Shown in pieces: positions 56,278-63,791 of a DNA stretch of 64,000 bases. Each line of letters begins with the position of its first letter. The stretch's first letter is position 1. The stretch covers positions 4,092,001 through 4,156,000 of the forward strand of contig NZ_CP019445.1 of assembly GCF_001975225.1 (NCBI RefSeq). The letters are read 5' to 3'. Position numbers and translations under genes: made by a program. The stretch comes from Kosakonia cowanii JCM 10956 = DSM 18146 (GTDB taxonomy: Bacteria; Pseudomonadota; Gammaproteobacteria; Enterobacterales; Enterobacteriaceae). A model generated the notes under the pieces. The model saw only the letters and a program-made list of their open reading frames with translations, did no database searches and was not told where the DNA came from.

Positions 56278-56646
56278 CTATTTTGAAGATGGCTGCGGCA
56301 GATTTTTTGCGGTCGACTCTTTTGTGAGAGCATCATTGTTAACTGCGCCCAACAGGACATCAAGGAGACCGGGAAAGCGCGCATCGAGATCTTCCCGACG
56401 TAGCGACAATAAGTTTTCTCGCCCGAAGGGGCGCTGCCAGATCACACCACTGTCGCGCAATACACGCCAGTGGTGAGTCAGCGTCGATTTGGGAATACCA
56501 CTCAGCACCGCGCTACACGCATGTTCGCCGCCACCAGCAAGCACACGTACCACTGTCAGGCGTAATGGATTTCCCAAAGCGGCCAGCACGTTCTCAAGAC
56601 GAAGTTGTTCTCTGTCAGGGTGGTTTGCAAGCATCCGTTTTTCCAT
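56278..56646 (-). CDS. ArsR-family winged-helix repressor
   Basis: A 122-residue protein with the ArsR fold: VLAALGNPLRLTVVRVLAGGGEHACSAVLSGIPKSTLTHHWRVLRDSGVIWQRPFGRENLLSLRREDL. The recognition helix is SKSTLTHHWRVL-like, and no metal-binding CxC is in the usual alpha3 place. Divergent from an MFS exporter; the 49-bp palindrome between them is the likely operator. A GGGAG-N7-CTCCC inverted repeat directly before the ATG could mask the ribosome site. It probably represses the pump and itself until a drug-like ligand binds. Confidence 0.88.
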   Translation of the reverse strand: MEKRMLANHPDREQLRLENVLAALGNPLRLTVVRVLAGGGEHACSAVLSGIPKSTLTHHWRVLRDSGVIWQRPFGRENLLSLRREDLDARFPGLLDVLLGAVNNDALTKESTAKNLPQPSSK

Positions 56647-56694
56647 AAGGGAGTTAACATCTCCCTATCCTACTTTAAGTTTTATCAGTTGACT

Positions 56695-56743
56695 AATGTA
56701 CGAGTACATACATACATTAAATGTACGTATGTACTCGTACATT
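56695..56743. promoter_or_regulatory. 49-bp near-perfect palindrome, probable operator
   Basis: The left arm begins AATGTACGAGTACATAC and the right arm ends GTATGTACTCGTACATT. The two 24-bp halves match at all but one position around a single central base. Nested GTAC/TACGTA units occur within it. It lies 48 bp before the ArsR ATG and 31 bp before the MFS ATG, where a repressor dimer or tetramer would block both promoters. Confidence 0.88.
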
Positions 56744-56774
56744 GGTTTTCTTAAAATTATACGGAGATTGTTCT

Positions 56775-58208
56775 ATGCCCACATCCACAATGGATTCAGG
56801 TGCCCGACGTTTACAACACTGGAGCCTTGCGCTACTGGCGTTCGCCCAGCTCATTTACTCGCTGGATATAAATATTGTATTTGTGGCGCTGCCGGAAATT
56901 GGTGCCGGACTGGGGTTTTCTGAGCAGACTCTGCAGTGGGTCGTGAGTGCCTATACGGTATGTTGCGGAGGTTTTTTACTTTTCGGCGGGCGGGCTGCCG
57001 ATCTGCTGGGGCAACGTCGCGTATTTATTTGCGCATTATGGCTATATGCCTTTTCTTCGCTTGCAGGTGGTTTAGCGTGGGAGCCTGGCGTTATCGTCAT
57101 TGCGCGAGCCCTGCAAGGCATAGGCGCTGCATTACTTTTTCCGTCCACGCTGTCACTTATAAACCGACTGTTTGAGGAAGGACCTGCACGAAACCGGGCT
57201 CTGGCTGTCTGGGGCGGCGCAGGCGCAAGTGGTCTCACCCTGGGATCGCTTGCCGGAGGAGTACTTACCAGTGCGTATGGCTGGCCGTCAGTATTTTTCG
57301 TCAACGTTTTACTGTCAGCCATCGCGATTTGTGCTGCTTTTTATGTCTTACCGAAAGACAGCCTCAGGAAGACGCGCCGCAGTTTTGATTTTCCAGGTGC
57401 GGTAACGGTGACGGTGGGCGCCACCCTGCTGGTATACGCTCTGGTTCAGGGGCCTGAAGATGGCTGGCTGTCAGGACATATTCTTTTCTCTCTGAGTCTG
57501 GCCGCTATATCTCTGCTGCTGTTTGTCACTATTGAGGCCCGCAGCCAGGATCCACTGATGCCGTTACGGTTATTCAGAAACCGCAGTCTGGTTACAGGCA
57601 TGGCGATGACGTCCATTTATATGGGGACATTCGGCGCTCTGCCTTATTTCCTGACGATTCTGTTTCAGAGTGTTATGGGGTACAGCGCTTTACAGACGGG
57701 TCTGGCCTTTATTATTCCTTCGCTGGCAATCTTTGCCGGAACGCAGCTCGGTGCCCGGCTCGCAAATCGTCTGCCGGTGCGCACAACATTACTTATTGGT
57801 TTTTTAATGGGGATTACCGGTACGCTGGCTCTGGCACCGGCAGCATTTTCTGGTGCATCTTATATGAACATAATGCCGGGGCTGGTCATTTCAGGAGCAG
57901 GACAGGGTATTGTATGGACGGCAATGTGGATAGCTTCAGGCTCAGGCGTTCCGAATAACGAGCAGGGGATCGCTTCAGGTATGGCTTCTACAACGCTGAA
58001 TGTGGGTAATGCGATTGGTATAGCTGTGCTGATAGCGCTATCCGGGAGCGGGAGTGAGAGCCTGCAACGGGAAACCTCTGTGAGCAGTCTTGAGAATGCC
58101 TTACAGCTGGCTTTTTACCTTGCTGCGGCCGGACAGGTTGCGGGGCTTTTTGTTTCCCGTCTGTTACCTCGTAAAGCGGCAAAGGGTCTATCAACAGCCT
58201 CCGCGTAA
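56775..58208 (+). CDS. MFS multidrug exporter, DHA2 (14-helix) type
   Basis: A 477-residue transporter with about 14 hydrophobic helices. LIYSLDINIVFVALPEIGAGLGFSEQTLQWVVSAYTV in helix 1 and GGRAADLLGQRRVF in the first loop are typical of drug:H+ antiporter family 2. The ATG at 56775 follows ACGGAGATTGTTCT. Expression is probably controlled by the divergent ArsR-type regulator through the palindrome. Substrate unknown. Confidence 0.88.
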   Translation: MPTSTMDSGARRLQHWSLALLAFAQLIYSLDINIVFVALPEIGAGLGFSEQTLQWVVSAYTVCCGGFLLFGGRAADLLGQRRVFICALWLYAFSSLAGGLAWEPGVIVIARALQGIGAALLFPSTLSLINRLFEEGPARNRALAVWGGAGASGLTLGSLAGGVLTSAYGWPSVFFVNVLLSAIAICAAFYVLPKDSLRKTRRSFDFPGAVTVTVGATLLVYALVQGPEDGWLSGHILFSLSLAAISLLLFVTIEARSQDPLMPLRLFRNRSLVTGMAMTSIYMGTFGALPYFLTILFQSVMGYSALQTGLAFIIPSLAIFAGTQLGARLANRLPVRTTLLIGFLMGITGTLALAPAAFSGASYMNIMPGLVISGAGQGIVWTAMWIASGSGVPNNEQGIASGMASTTLNVGNAIGIAVLIALSGSGSESLQRETSVSSLENALQLAFYLAAAGQVAGLFVSRLLPRKAAKGLSTASA

Positions 58209-58263
58209 CGGGTAATCAAACCTCTTCTGCTCCTGCTTATGCACCTAAAATAAGCGCTTCACA

Positions 58264-58290
58264 GACCCGCTGTCAGGCGGGTCTTTCTGA
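58264..58290 (+). terminator. Terminator after the ArsR-controlled MFS gene
   Basis: Stem GACCCGC / GCGGGTC with loop TGTCAG, followed by TTTCT; 55 bp past the stop. Confidence 0.85.
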
Positions 58291-58512
58291 AAATTATCCT
58301 CAGCGTCGCTGACTTACCCCCGCAGGTGCGCGAGAAATTCAACGGCTGCAATAACAGCCTGTATATGAATGTCTGCTCTGGCACGAAGCTGACTGAGCTG
58401 AAGGTCTGCTTTGAGCAAGGAGCGGATATCCACTATTGTTCTGCAGCAAATGGCGATTTTGCTAATGTCGTCGCCTGTAAAACAGTGGTCAGTGTTACCT
58501 GACCACGACAAT
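58291..58512. repeat. Gene-free stretch with intergenic repeat copy 3
   Basis: Holds AATGTCTGCTCTGGCACG and CTGAAGGTCTGCTTTGAGCA (58369-58422), closely matching copy 1 at 53562. No credible coding region is seen from 58209 to 58512. Confidence 0.6.
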
Positions 58513-59172
58513 CTAGCTAAAGTAACGCAATGAACTGCTGTCGTTAAGCATGTGATGTTGCATATAGTCCATGTCATCCTTACTGAAATCTTTGTCTGTA
58601 TCTTGCCCGAGATTGACTTCCTGTTTAGCTATATCTACAGAAAGTGATGAATGAGATGTGGATACATGTATGTTCTCGTCATCAAGATCAAGAAAGTCAT
58701 ACTGGGATTTGAGACTATTTTGAAGTTTTTCCAGTCTCAGCTGCTGGTCACTCGCGACGTTTTTATCTTCATCAAGCGTGGTGGCAAGAGTCAGTTTCAT
58801 TTCAGACTCAAAGTGGTCATCAAAGGCATGCCGAACATTACAGGCAAAATCACTGATGTCGGCCTCGGGCTGAAGATGGGCAAGTAACCCACTGACTTCT
58901 CCGTTGTTTGATCGGTAAGTAATTCCCACGCCAATACAGGGACCACACCCTCCTGTTTCCATCCTGGTGTTTTTGCCTTTTAAAAGTGCAGCCTGCCCCA
59001 TCCCCAGTAATCCTTTTTTCAGGTTTTCAGGAGCCTCAGAACCCCGCATAGCTGGAGCGCCAGCGTGCAGGCCGCTTAAAGGCCCTTTCAGGGAGACGCT
59101 TTCTTGAGATGACGGCTGACCAGCTTCGGCTTGAGCGTGGTGCGTTAATGGAGTTGAGCGATTTACTTGCAT
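58513..59172 (-). CDS. Putative type III-secreted effector with CheD-like cysteine-hydrolase motif
   Basis: 219 residues from the ATG at 59172, which has a textbook ribosome site (AAGGAGGTCATA). A longer in-frame start would skip this site. The first ~50 residues are Ser/Gln/Thr/His-rich and poor in acidic and aromatic residues (MQVNRSTPLTHHAQAEAGQP...), as in type III secretion signals. GGCGPCIGVGITY (Cys79) followed by VSGLLAHLQP (His99) resembles the G-x-C-V-A-V...G-x-x-H core of CheD deamidases and the wider CheD/CNF1 cysteine-hydrolase fold. The rest is acidic and helical (EKLQNSLKSQYDFLDLDDE). A hrp-box-like promoter lies upstream. I infer secretion into a host cell and deamidase-type activity; neither is shown. 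The third catalytic residue is not identified. Confidence 0.65.
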   Translation of the reverse strand: MQVNRSTPLTHHAQAEAGQPSSQESVSLKGPLSGLHAGAPAMRGSEAPENLKKGLLGMGQAALLKGKNTRMETGGCGPCIGVGITYRSNNGEVSGLLAHLQPEADISDFACNVRHAFDDHFESEMKLTLATTLDEDKNVASDQQLRLEKLQNSLKSQYDFLDLDDENIHVSTSHSSLSVDIAKQEVNLGQDTDKDFSKDDMDYMQHHMLNDSSSLRYFS

Positions 59173-59211
59173 TATGACCTCCTTTTTTCCTGGAAACTCA
59201 TTAACCGATAT

Positions 59212-59239
59212 TGTGTGGGTTTGCCCCAGGAATAGTTCC
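59212..59239 (-). promoter_or_regulatory. hrp box-like promoter (HrpL sigma factor)
   Basis: On the minus strand: GGAACT, 15-bp spacer, CCACACA followed by AT. The HrpL consensus in plant-pathogenic gamma-proteobacteria is GGAACC-N15/16-CCACNNA. One mismatch in the -35 box, correct spacing, and 39 bp to the effector ATG. It lies in the 126-bp gap after the upstream MFS gene. Confidence 0.75.
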
Positions 59240-59298
59240 GCAAGAAAATGATGCAGGTATATGCCCTGCTCCCGATTGAATGACACAAGCACGCAAGT

Positions 59299-60690
59299 TC
59301 AGGCTGCCGCCAGGCCTGTTTTACGTAACCGGCTCACGCTTAACACCACTGATGCCGCAGAAGCAACGACAGCAATCCACAGAGCATAATGGACAGCCTG
59401 TAGTTCATTTATTGCCAGCAGTACCCCCATGACAGCAGCGCCGAGACATTGACCGAACGTCCGCACGATAGACAATACGCCTGATGCGTAGCTGGCATAG
59501 TCGCGGGATACGTTAGAGAGCATCTCCCGGTTGTTAGGACTCTGAAAACAACCAAATCCGATGCCGCACCACAGGCTACGTAAACAGATATCCCATGCCG
59601 CAGGGCTGGCGGGCAGCGTGGCCAGCAAAATCAACCCCACCACAAAAAGCGCTAACCCAACGGTAGAAATCAGCGGCGCTGAAAATGTGTCGGCCCACCG
59701 GCCCGCATGAGGCGCTATCAACACAATGCCGATCGGCCATGGCGTAAAAAGTAACGCCGACATTACGGGGCTGTAGCCATACACGCTCTGAAACAGAAAT
59801 GGCAGCGCAATAAAGGTAATTCCCTGGCTCACAAAACAGGCCAGCGAAGTTAAAGCCGCAAGGGTAAAGCGTCCATTTTTGAACATTACGGGTGGTAATA
59901 AAGGATGCTTTGCCCGGCGGATGTGCCAGATAAATGTGATGGCGCTGAACATCGCGAGCAGACTCCAGCTGATAGCCCCGACGCTGATGTGATGGTCTGA
60001 GGAGAAGCTGTTTGCCGCCATCACCATTGAGCCTAAAAGTAGTGCAGACAGCACAGCGCCTGGCGTATCGAACGGCGTTCTATCGGACGCCGGTTTTGGT
60101 GGCAGCGACCTGAATACCAGCAACAGGGAAACGGCGCCAGCGAGCACGTTTATGGCGAATAACCATTTCCAGCTCAGTATGCCCAGCACTGTGCCGCCAA
60201 GTACAGGCGCTATGGCCGAGCTTGAAGCAATAAGCAGGGCATGTAGCCCAAGAATACGGCCAAGCAGTCGCCCGGGGAAAACAGAACGCAGTATCGCCGG
60301 GGCAATGCTCAGGGTAGCTGCGCCGCCGATGCCCTGCATAATGCGCATTCCGATGAGCATCTCCGGCGTACTGGCCAGCGTGCAACCCAGTGAAGTGAGC
60401 GTAAAAACGGTAAGGCCTGAAAGAAACACGGGGCGGTAACCGACGCGTACTGCGAGCGCAGCGAAGATAGCCAACGTCATGGCGGCGGAGAGCAGGTAGC
60501 CATTAGCGAACCAGACCGCGACATTCGCCGGTACCTGCATCGCTTTTGCCATGGATGGCAGGGCAATGTTAATCATCGTGCCGTCAAACACGCCCATCAA
60601 CGTCGTGGTCATCACGGCGGCCATCACGCGTGCACGCTCTTGTCCCGGCAGGCCTTCATCGCCCGGCTGATTTGCAAATAACGTTGTCAT
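59299..60690 (-). CDS. MFS drug exporter, DHA2-like
   Basis: A 463-residue transporter with ~14 hydrophobic helices (VMTTTLMGVFDGTMINIALPSMAKAMQVPANVAVWFANGYLLSAAMTLAI...; MRIMQGIGGAATLSIAPAILRSVFPG). The ATG at 60690 begins the conserved region; the frame stays open 41 codons further but that stretch holds an unrelated hydrophobic run, so I excluded it. Divergent from a LysR-type regulator gene that carries a frameshift, the classic regulator-pump pair. Confidence 0.85.
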   Translation of the reverse strand: MTTLFANQPGDEGLPGQERARVMAAVMTTTLMGVFDGTMINIALPSMAKAMQVPANVAVWFANGYLLSAAMTLAIFAALAVRVGYRPVFLSGLTVFTLTSLGCTLASTPEMLIGMRIMQGIGGAATLSIAPAILRSVFPGRLLGRILGLHALLIASSSAIAPVLGGTVLGILSWKWLFAINVLAGAVSLLLVFRSLPPKPASDRTPFDTPGAVLSALLLGSMVMAANSFSSDHHISVGAISWSLLAMFSAITFIWHIRRAKHPLLPPVMFKNGRFTLAALTSLACFVSQGITFIALPFLFQSVYGYSPVMSALLFTPWPIGIVLIAPHAGRWADTFSAPLISTVGLALFVVGLILLATLPASPAAWDICLRSLWCGIGFGCFQSPNNREMLSNVSRDYASYASGVLSIVRTFGQCLGAAVMGVLLAINELQAVHYALWIAVVASAASVVLSVSRLRKTGLAAA

Positions 60691-60814
60691 CTTTAATGCC
60701 TGTGAAAGGAAGGATGCGAAAACTATAATCAGCAGCGAGTCAGGGCGGAAGACGCAGCATTTGCACTCTATAATTGCATTCGACGCCATATCTGAATTCT
60801 CACCAGGAACCACT

Positions 60815-61716
60815 ATGTCCGATCCTGATTTTAACTTGCTGGTTGCGCTCGACTTTTTGCTGGCAGAAGCCAGCGTTGCGGGGCGGCTCGACGCTTAAAC
60901 CTGAGTACCTCAGCGATGAGCCGCACACTCAGCAGGCTACGTGAAGTGACAGGGGATCCCATCCTGGTGCGAGCAGGACGTAACATGGTGCTCACCCCCT
61001 GGGCTGAAGCAACCCGGGACCGTGCCAGAAGCGCGGTCTATGAGGCGAGAGCGGTACTTCAGCCCTCATCCGGGGCACTCAAGGTGGAAAACCTCGAACG
61101 GCTGTTCACCATCAGGGCCAATGATGGTTTTGTGGTGGCATTTGGCCCACTGCTTATTGCCGCCGTGGCCGAAGCGGCCCCGGGTATTTGCATACGCTTT
61201 GCGCCGAAACCTGAAAAAACGTCTCGTTATCTTCGGGAGGGTTTGGTTGACCTGGAGATTGGTGTTCAGAGCAATATGGGGCCAGAAATTCGGGTGCAGA
61301 GACTCTTTCAGGATCGCTTTATTGGAGCGGTGCGCAAGGAGCATCCGCTGGCCTCACGGCCGGAAATAAGCGTTGAAGATTATATTGCCTGGGGACATGT
61401 GGTGGCGTCACCCGACGGGGTGCTACATGGTTTTGTCGATGATGCCCTGGCGGCGTTAGGCGTCACGCGCAAAGTGGTGAGCGTGGTTCCAGGCTTTCCC
61501 ACTGCGTTATCCGTCGCCCTGGCCTCTGACCTTATCGCCATGGTTCCCGCACTGTACTTGCGCAACCAACGAATGACAGACAATTTACATCTCTTTGAAT
61601 TGCCATTCAAAACCCGCAACATTGTGGTGTCGCAGATGTGGCACCCAAGAATGGAAAAGGATCCCGGTCACCGCTGGCTTCGAGAGAAAATTTTAGAGGT
61701 GTGTCGAGAACGGTGA
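60815..61716 (+). pseudogene. LysR-family regulator with an N-terminal frameshift
   Basis: The frame from ATG 60815 reads MSDPDFNLLVALDFLLAEASVAG, the start of a LysR helix-turn-helix, then hits a stop. The +1-related frame continues ARRLNLSTSAMSRTLSRLREVTGDPILVRAGR and the full substrate-binding domain to 61716. Adding one G to the GGGG at 60880-60883 restores the family sequence SVAGAARRLNLS. The remaining ~265 residues are intact. Either a recent inactivation, a slippage-prone tract or a sequencing error. It would otherwise control the divergent MFS pump. Confidence 0.85.
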
Positions 61717-62132
61717 AGTATTCCATCCCATATCAACTAAGTAAATTGCACTGTTATCACGGAAGTTTTAAGCCACATGGGATTCTCTCCGGCTGGGGTT
61801 TACCAGAAGTAAAATCGAAAATATTAATCCCCTCCTTTCTGTCATTACAAAGGTAAGTAGATTCCCGGATGTTGCCATCATGCGTAAAGCATTTCGCCGC
61901 ACTATGAATCTCTTTGCCAGAGATATGAAAAGAGATATGACAAATGAAGGCAGCTATCCAGATAGTTAATGAATCCTGGCAGTAGACGCTTCAGCTAAAA
62001 TGGATACGGTTGAATGACATGTTCTCCTGCTATTAACACAAAGTAACGCCAGCAATGACCACCTCTGGCACAGAGCGGAAATTGCTAATAACATTCCTTG
62101 AAAATCAACGGGGTATAGGTGAAATCGACTCA
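61717..62132. other. Gene-poor stretch with intergenic repeat copy 4
   Basis: 416 bases without a supported gene. TCTGGCACAGAGCGGAAATT at about 62065-62084 is a degraded copy of the short accessory-region repeat. Small open frames (for example around 61640-61856) lack ribosome sites and family features. Confidence 0.5.
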
Positions 62133-62387
62133 TTATACAATCAAGCTAGTTAAGTGCTTGTAGGGTACATCCAGTACATCTAACCCCATATGTTTAGCTA
62201 ATGCTATGGCTTCATCATATTCAGTTTGGCTAAGCTGTACATCATACTCACAAATATGTTCGCATAAGATTTCAAAGGCTAATGGCTCTTCGTTAAAGTT
62301 TATATAGTCCAAAGCACCTTCGAGCAAAAAAGGCTCTAATCTGCCTTCAAATGCCTTTCCAAACTCCCTTATTCGATTAGCAAACAT
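62133..62387 (-). CDS. MafI-family immunity protein
   Basis: An 84-residue acidic protein (MFANRIREFGKAFEGRLEPFLLEGALDYINFNEEPLAFEILCEHICEYDVQLSQTEYDEAIALAKHMGLD...) fitting the MafI family of immunity proteins that neutralise cognate polymorphic toxins. No toxin gene lies beside it in the window: upstream on its strand is lacY, and downstream is gene-poor DNA. It is therefore an orphan immunity gene that could protect against toxins of neighbouring cells. Confidence 0.8.
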   Translation of the reverse strand: MFANRIREFGKAFEGRLEPFLLEGALDYINFNEEPLAFEILCEHICEYDVQLSQTEYDEAIALAKHMGLDVLDVPYKHLTSLIV

Positions 62388-62431
62388 TTTTTAAAATTCC
62401 TCAACTGACCTGCTCTCCATAAATTAACATA

Positions 62432-62460
62432 TATCAATGTCCGCTTTTCGCACCAACCTG
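62432..62460. repeat. Intergenic repeat, copy 5 (degenerate)
   Basis: ATCAATGTCCGCTTTTCGCAC, matching the first half of the other copies. It lies between the immunity gene and lacY and is the last copy seen at the right edge of the accessory region. Confidence 0.5.
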
Positions 62461-62489
62461 TCATTCGGCCATTACATCGAAGGCTATAA

Positions 62490-62518
62490 CCTATAAAGCC
62501 CGCTTTGTAGAGCGGGCT
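62490..62518 (-). terminator. Terminator after lacY
   Basis: An AGCCCGC / GCGGGCT stem with an 8-bp loop (62497-62518). On the minus strand TTTATAGG follows; 8 bp past the lacY stop. Confidence 0.75.
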
Positions 62519-62525
62519 CGTCTTA

Positions 62526-63791
62526 TCAGGCTGCGCTTTTATATTCGGTAGCCTGCAGCAGCGTTTTACTCCCTTTCAGGGTAAAGAGGGAGGCGATAGT
62601 AAAGCTCAGCGTAATGCTGCCAAGAATGAGATAAGCCTGGTGGAAGCCGACGGTGTCATACATCCTTCCGACCCATGCGGAGAGTACAACGCCTGAAAGC
62701 TGTTTCGATAAGTTAAAACCAATCAGGAACAGCGTTGCCGATAGTTTCGGGTTAAAGGCAGATGATATGTATTTGAAGGTGCCCACCAGCAAGAACGGGA
62801 GTTCAAACATATGCAGCATTTTTAAGATCACCACTTCGATAGCTGAAGAGGCAAAAGAAGAACCCAGAATACGCGCTGACATAATAATGCCGGCAGTGAT
62901 CAGAGCGTTTTTCGCGCCAATCCGGTTCACGATGGCAGGGGCAAAGAACATAATCAACGCGTTAAGTAATTCCCCTCCGGTGGTGACGAAGCCGAATACT
63001 TCTGTTCCGCGTTGCGGACTGGAGAAAAAGCCTTTAAAGAAGTTGGCAAACTGTTGATCAAATACGTCATATACGCTGGCGACGCCAACTACGTAGACAA
63101 TAAATCCCCAGAAGCGTGGCATACGTAATAGTTCCGCGGCGGTGCGCATCGAGAAGGCCTTACGGTTGGCTCCCAGCGCGTAGATTACCAGTTCACTGTT
63201 GCTCCCTTCCGGACGCGACATCCACAGCAGCACTCCCAGCACCAGCGCAAAACCTGAGGCAATCCAGAAGGTGATATTGGGATCGATGCCAAACAAAATA
63301 CCGGTGATGGATGCGCACAGTGCCCAGCCAATACAGCCGGAAACGCGCACTTTTCCGTATTCAAAACGGTTCGCACGGCTGACGCGTTCAATATAGGCCT
63401 CTACCGCCCCGGAACCGCTGGAGAAGACCACCCCCAGATAAATACCGCCCGCTAGCGCACCGGCGAAAATATTCAGCTGCAATAACGGCGACAGCACAAA
63501 AATAAAGAACGGCGCAAACATGATCAGCAAGATCGTAATGGTCCACAGCAGGTGTTTGCGTAACCCCAGCTTGTCAGATATCAGGCCAAATATCGGCTGA
63601 AATATTATCGCGAACAGCGAGATTGAGGAGAAAACGATCCCCGTTTCTGTTTTGGTTAGATGATTAACTTCCGCCAGCCAGACCGGGAAAAAGGGAAAGT
63701 AGGCCGACATAATGAAGTAGTAGAAGAAAAAGAACAGCATAAAGTAGATGAAGTTATGCCGTTCTCTTGGCGCGAGTTCAGAGAGTTTCAT
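62526..63791 (-). CDS. lacY: LacY-type lactose/proton symporter
   Basis: A 421-residue MFS permease collinear with Escherichia LacY over its whole length with an offset of five residues. The functional residues are all kept: Glu131 (E126), Arg149 (R144), Glu274 (E269), Arg307 (R302), His327 (H322) and Glu330 (E325). YDVFDQQFANFF is also conserved. Twelve helices expected. It is preceded by, and overlaps by 14 bp, another gene on the same strand running off the window. No lacI or lacZ is visible here, so its true substrate (lactose or another galactoside) depends on that partner. Confidence 0.92.
   Translation of the reverse strand: MKLSELAPRERHNFIYFMLFFFFYYFIMSAYFPFFPVWLAEVNHLTKTETGIVFSSISLFAIIFQPIFGLISDKLGLRKHLLWTITILLIMFAPFFIFVLSPLLQLNIFAGALAGGIYLGVVFSSGSGAVEAYIERVSRANRFEYGKVRVSGCIGWALCASITGILFGIDPNITFWIASGFALVLGVLLWMSRPEGSNSELVIYALGANRKAFSMRTAAELLRMPRFWGFIVYVVGVASVYDVFDQQFANFFKGFFSSPQRGTEVFGFVTTGGELLNALIMFFAPAIVNRIGAKNALITAGIIMSARILGSSFASSAIEVVILKMLHMFELPFLLVGTFKYISSAFNPKLSATLFLIGFNLSKQLSGVVLSAWVGRMYDTVGFHQAYLILGSITLSFTIASLFTLKGSKTLLQATEYKSAA

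Noticed and set aside
58314..58577. 87-codon minus-strand frame beyond the effector stop, considered as a chaperone
   Set aside because: Lies over an intergenic repeat, not acidic or helical like secretion chaperones, and no ribosome site.
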